Shown in pieces: positions 60,747-62,678 of a stretch of DNA of 62,678 nucleotides; positions within the stretch are counted from its first letter, which is position 1, and the number at the start of each line of letters is the position of its first letter. Below the pieces are notes generated by a model. It made no database searches and was not told the origin of the DNA. It saw nothing but the letters and a program-made list of their open reading frames with translations. The stretch lies in the NCBI GenBank assembly GCA_016291085.1, contig JAEEVW010000019.1:1-62678 (forward strand), given 5' to 3'. The stretch comes from Prevotella sp. (GTDB lineage Bacteria; Bacteroidota; Bacteroidia; Bacteroidales; Bacteroidaceae). The translations under genes were made by a program, and so were the position numbers.

Positions 60747-61007
60747 TTACTCCCGTTTTCTCCTCGGACGCCCCCCTTTCTTACCCTTCTCGCTGTTGAT
60801 GCGCGACAGCGTCGCAGCGTCCTTCCGCGCCCATAGCTCCGGATTCTCGCGATACACATAGTTCTTGATCTGCTTCACCGTCAGCCCCATCCGCCCGGCC
60901 AGCTCCGCCGTCGGCATCTTGGCATACCACTCCATGACCGTCGGCCCGTCCTCCTTCTCGTGGAACCGCCGTCCTTTCCGCGGCTCCTCACTCTGTCCGT
61001 TCTTCAT
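60747..61007 (-). CDS. Small basic protein with helix-turn-helix
   Basis: This 86-residue protein contains a likely HTH (TAELAGRMGLTVKQIKNYVYR) and a strongly basic C-terminus (GKKGGRPRRKRE), so it may bind DNA. I start at 61007 because codons upstream of it overlap a transcription terminator. The family is not recognised. It lies 173 bp upstream of the HU-type gene. Confidence 0.6.
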   Translation of the reverse strand: MKNGQSEEPRKGRRFHEKEDGPTVMEWYAKMPTAELAGRMGLTVKQIKNYVYRENPELWARKDAATLSRINSEKGKKGGRPRRKRE

Positions 61008-61031
61008 GTCCGTCTTATCATCTAGTCCAAC

Positions 61032-61054
61032 AAAAAAGGGAGCCCGAAGGCTCC
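61032..61054 (-). terminator. Terminator after the fimbrillin-like gene
   Basis: On the minus strand GGGAGCC and GGCTCCC pair around TTCG, followed by TTTTTTG. It ends transcription from the right-hand lipoprotein gene. The UUCG tetraloop makes it very stable. Confidence 0.85.
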
Positions 61055-61137
61055 CCGATTTATACATTTCTCTTCTATCAGAGGGGCTGTAACCGTGATA
61101 TACAGGGGGAACAGTGCCGCCCTCCTTGGGTTTGGTT

Positions 61138-61258
61138 CAGTCGGATTTGAAATCCGACTGCTGCGAGTATCAGGACTTGCAGTCCGCAAAATCGCATTTC
61201 AAATGCTTATATTCACTGCGGTCGGATTGCAAATCCGACCGAACGGGGCCTGTCCCCG
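61138..61258. repeat. Row of five short palindromes
   Basis: Five palindromes follow one another: 61138-61160 (23 bp, core TCGGATTTGAAATCCGA), 61173-61185 (GGACTTGCAGTCC), 61194-61206 (GCATTTCAAATGC), 61220-61240 (core TCGGATTGCAAATCCGA) and 61244-61258 (CGGGGCCTGTCCCCG). They lie between the fimbrillin-like gene and its terminator. Several share the scheme GGAyTTGnArTCC. Confidence 0.75.
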
Positions 61259-61272
61259 TGTGACCTTTATCA

Positions 61273-62529
61273 TCAGTCCGTCAGGAACACCATGCTGGTC
61301 ACATAATCGAAGTTCGTCGAGGAATAGGCGGGGGAAGCGGTTATCGTCACCGTGTTAGACGGAGCTTTGCTCCATATGAAGCTACTACCATCTACCAAAA
61401 GACGACCTTGCAGACTCCAGTTTGCATCATTTAGATTCATTGGAAAGCCGGTAATCTCTATCTTATAGAAATTCTTGCCTCCCGAGGCAGTGAAGGTAAA
61501 TGAGTCGGTACACGATTCGTCAGATGTCACATCTAGAATAGCATCTCCCATACCCATACGATAAGGCATAAAATTACTACCACCGTCGTAAGAAAAGACT
61601 CCCGAAATAGTAATGCCTCCTTCATAAGTGAGGGGAGTCGATGAAAAATAACTAAGCCAGTCCATCTGATTAGCTTCAACGAACACATTCGTGTTGTCCC
61701 ACGTGACTTTTGTCAGCGGCGTCATGTTCCAGGTGACGTTATAGCCGTTGTTGACAGCATAGGTCTTGCCGGTCAGATACTTGCCGTAGTAATTGGTACC
61801 GGCGGTGGCAATCACGCTGAGTGAAGCGCCGGAGGTGGGGCGGATGGCCACGTAGATGGTACTTGCAGACGATATGCCACTGACAGCATAGTTGTTCGTG
61901 CCATCGCTGATGGTCATGTCCGTGATGGTGCTGGTGATGTCGGTGCCATTCTTGAGATTGATGGCCAGGATGGCGAGCTGGTTGGTCAGCGTAGCCGAGG
62001 CAGGCAAATTCGTGCCTGAGAAGTTGCCATCAAAAACGCAGAGGTCGAGGGAGCTGCCGAGAGTGGTCAGCGTACCGTCCTGATTATTGAGCTTGGAGAA
62101 GTCAATCGTATGTTCATCATCGAGATCAAATTCGGAATCCTGATTAGTGGAAGCCATGTTTGCAGGATAGACGTAACGTATTGCGCCGTCTGTTGCAGGT
62201 AAGGCAGCAGATACGTCAAATGTAAGATTGGCTTTCTTGCCTCCGTTTGTGATATCCCCGGGAGTAAGAGCACTGCTCACGACCCTTCTGGATAATCCTT
62301 TACCGTCCTTATAGAATAACACAATCTGGTCGCCCTCGGCGAAGGTCTTCGTGCCAGTGCCTGTCACTGCGCGGGTGCTGGCAGCGTCGTCGAAGCCTAC
62401 GGTGGCGGTCAGGGTTACTACGTTGGTCTTGTTCTCGGGCTGCAGAATATCGTCGTCGCTAGAGCAGCCGGTCATCATTGCGCCCACCAGTGCGAGGGCA
62501 GCCATGCTAAGAAATTTCTTTGTCTTCAT
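61273..62529 (-). CDS. Fimbrillin family lipoprotein
   Basis: This 418-residue protein has a lipoprotein signal (MAALALVGAMMTGC, lipobox MTGC followed by SSDDD, a surface-export-type acidic stretch). The region around residues 40-260 (TLTATVGFDDAASTRAV, TFAEGDQIVLFYKDG, IRYVYPANM) is typical of fimbrillin-like/Mfa-type proteins. The C-terminus is a beta-rich domain that may be a carbohydrate-binding or adhesin tip. I start at 62529; the longer frame overlaps the upstream gene's 3' end. No linked usher or assembly genes are visible, so its pilus role is unproven. Confidence 0.8.
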   Translation of the reverse strand: MKTKKFLSMAALALVGAMMTGCSSDDDILQPENKTNVVTLTATVGFDDAASTRAVTGTGTKTFAEGDQIVLFYKDGKGLSRRVVSSALTPGDITNGGKKANLTFDVSAALPATDGAIRYVYPANMASTNQDSEFDLDDEHTIDFSKLNNQDGTLTTLGSSLDLCVFDGNFSGTNLPASATLTNQLAILAINLKNGTDITSTITDMTISDGTNNYAVSGISSASTIYVAIRPTSGASLSVIATAGTNYYGKYLTGKTYAVNNGYNVTWNMTPLTKVTWDNTNVFVEANQMDWLSYFSSTPLTYEGGITISGVFSYDGGSNFMPYRMGMGDAILDVTSDESCTDSFTFTASGGKNFYKIEITGFPMNLNDANWSLQGRLLVDGSSFIWSKAPSNTVTITASPAYSSTNFDYVTSMVFLTD

Positions 62530-62554
62530 TGCTTTCTTCGTTTTAGTGGGTTTG

Positions 62555-62678
62555 TTACTCTTCTGGGACAGTAGTCCAATTATAGTCCTGCACGCCGGCT
62601 TGGCCATCGCTACCAGCCAGCAATGTCTGCTGTTGCTTCAACTCGACGACTTCCATCGCCGGCACATCATACTTTTTT
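62555..62678 (-). CDS. Small Prevotella-type protein (partial at window edge)
   Basis: A minus-strand frame enters at the window edge as KKYDVPAMEVVELKQQQ, continues LLAGSDGQAGVQDYNW and stops at 62555-62557. Only one or two codons, including the start, are probably missing. Short proteins starting KKYxxPxMEVVELK with a central LLAGS are very common in Prevotella, often next to fimbrillin or lipoprotein genes. Their role is unknown. The LLAGS bend followed by a polar tail might be a leader-peptide-like cleavage site, but that is a guess. Confidence 0.65.
   Translation of the reverse strand, partial: KKYDVPAMEVVELKQQQTLLAGSDGQAGVQDYNWTTVPEE

Noticed and set aside
61095..61358. 87-codon open frame with VGFEIRLL and VGLQIRPN peptides
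   Set aside because: The peptides are translations of the palindromes at 61138-61258. The frame also runs into the 3' end of the fimbrillin-like gene on the other strand.

Overview
The window looks like chromosomal DNA of a gut or rumen Bacteroidota species, most likely Prevotella or a close relative such as Segatella. This rests on the 5S rRNA, on many promoters with the Bacteroidota -7 element TAnnTTTG, on family content (DUF2723, DUF4199, DUF6048 and DUF6452 proteins, a fimbrillin-type lipoprotein, LytS/LytTR pairs) and on a gut-type set of glycoside hydrolases. Species cannot be fixed from the sequence alone.

Layout. 1-312: the end of an rRNA operon (23S tail, 5S, terminator). 413-4016: a TSCPD protein, a 26-residue membrane peptide, a Tat-type aldo/keto reductase with a ferredoxin tail, and a GH9 glucanase. 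4140-9305: an L-rhamnose operon (kinase, AraA/FucI-type isomerase, MFS permease, rhamnulose-1-phosphate aldolase). 9470-18623, minus strand: polysaccharide deacetylase, a large DUF2723 membrane protein, a GH3 beta-glucosidase, a LytTR two-component pair and a decayed carbohydrate-binding lipoprotein. 18875-22612: a helical lipoprotein, then a DUF3987 gene between near-identical inverted repeats. 22615-39573: mostly housekeeping genes (xth, ugd, a CapD-type dehydratase, ribH, recF, dciA-like, 5-FTHF cyclo-ligase, S41 protease, dCMP deaminase, M3 peptidase, Crp-type regulator, apbE, a dolichyl-phosphate-mannose-synthase-like GT2). 39768-39939: a small SRP RNA directly followed by tRNA-Thr. 40226-43661: an EF-G paralogue lacking the catalytic histidine, and hemW.

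43707-59577 is the main accessory region. Seven tightly spaced plus-strand genes encode two parallel beta-helix (GH141-like) proteins, a GH31 alpha-xylosidase-type enzyme, a sodium:solute symporter, a GH127-type enzyme, a two-domain esterase and a GH78 rhamnosidase. They face three minus-strand genes whose families match the L-galactose to D-tagaturonate route known from Bacteroides vulgatus (dehydrogenase, lactonase, zinc dehydrogenase). The set suggests breakdown of a pectic glycan with rhamnose, arabinofuranose, xylose and possibly L-galactose, such as rhamnogalacturonan-II. Rhamnose released here could feed the operon at 4140-9305. The right end holds an HU-type protein with a Gly-rich tail, a small helix-turn-helix protein, a row of palindromes, a fimbrillin-like lipoprotein and a partial small protein.

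The most unusual signal is repeat DNA inside genes. A 21-bp palindrome occurs three times, always in the same reading frame, adding CCDSVAT to the GH31 and GH78 proteins. Other intergenic-type repeats appear in frame in hemW, in a beta-helix gene and in the DUF3987 gene. Several intergenic regions carry tandem arrays with unrelated units but the same 21-22 bp period.
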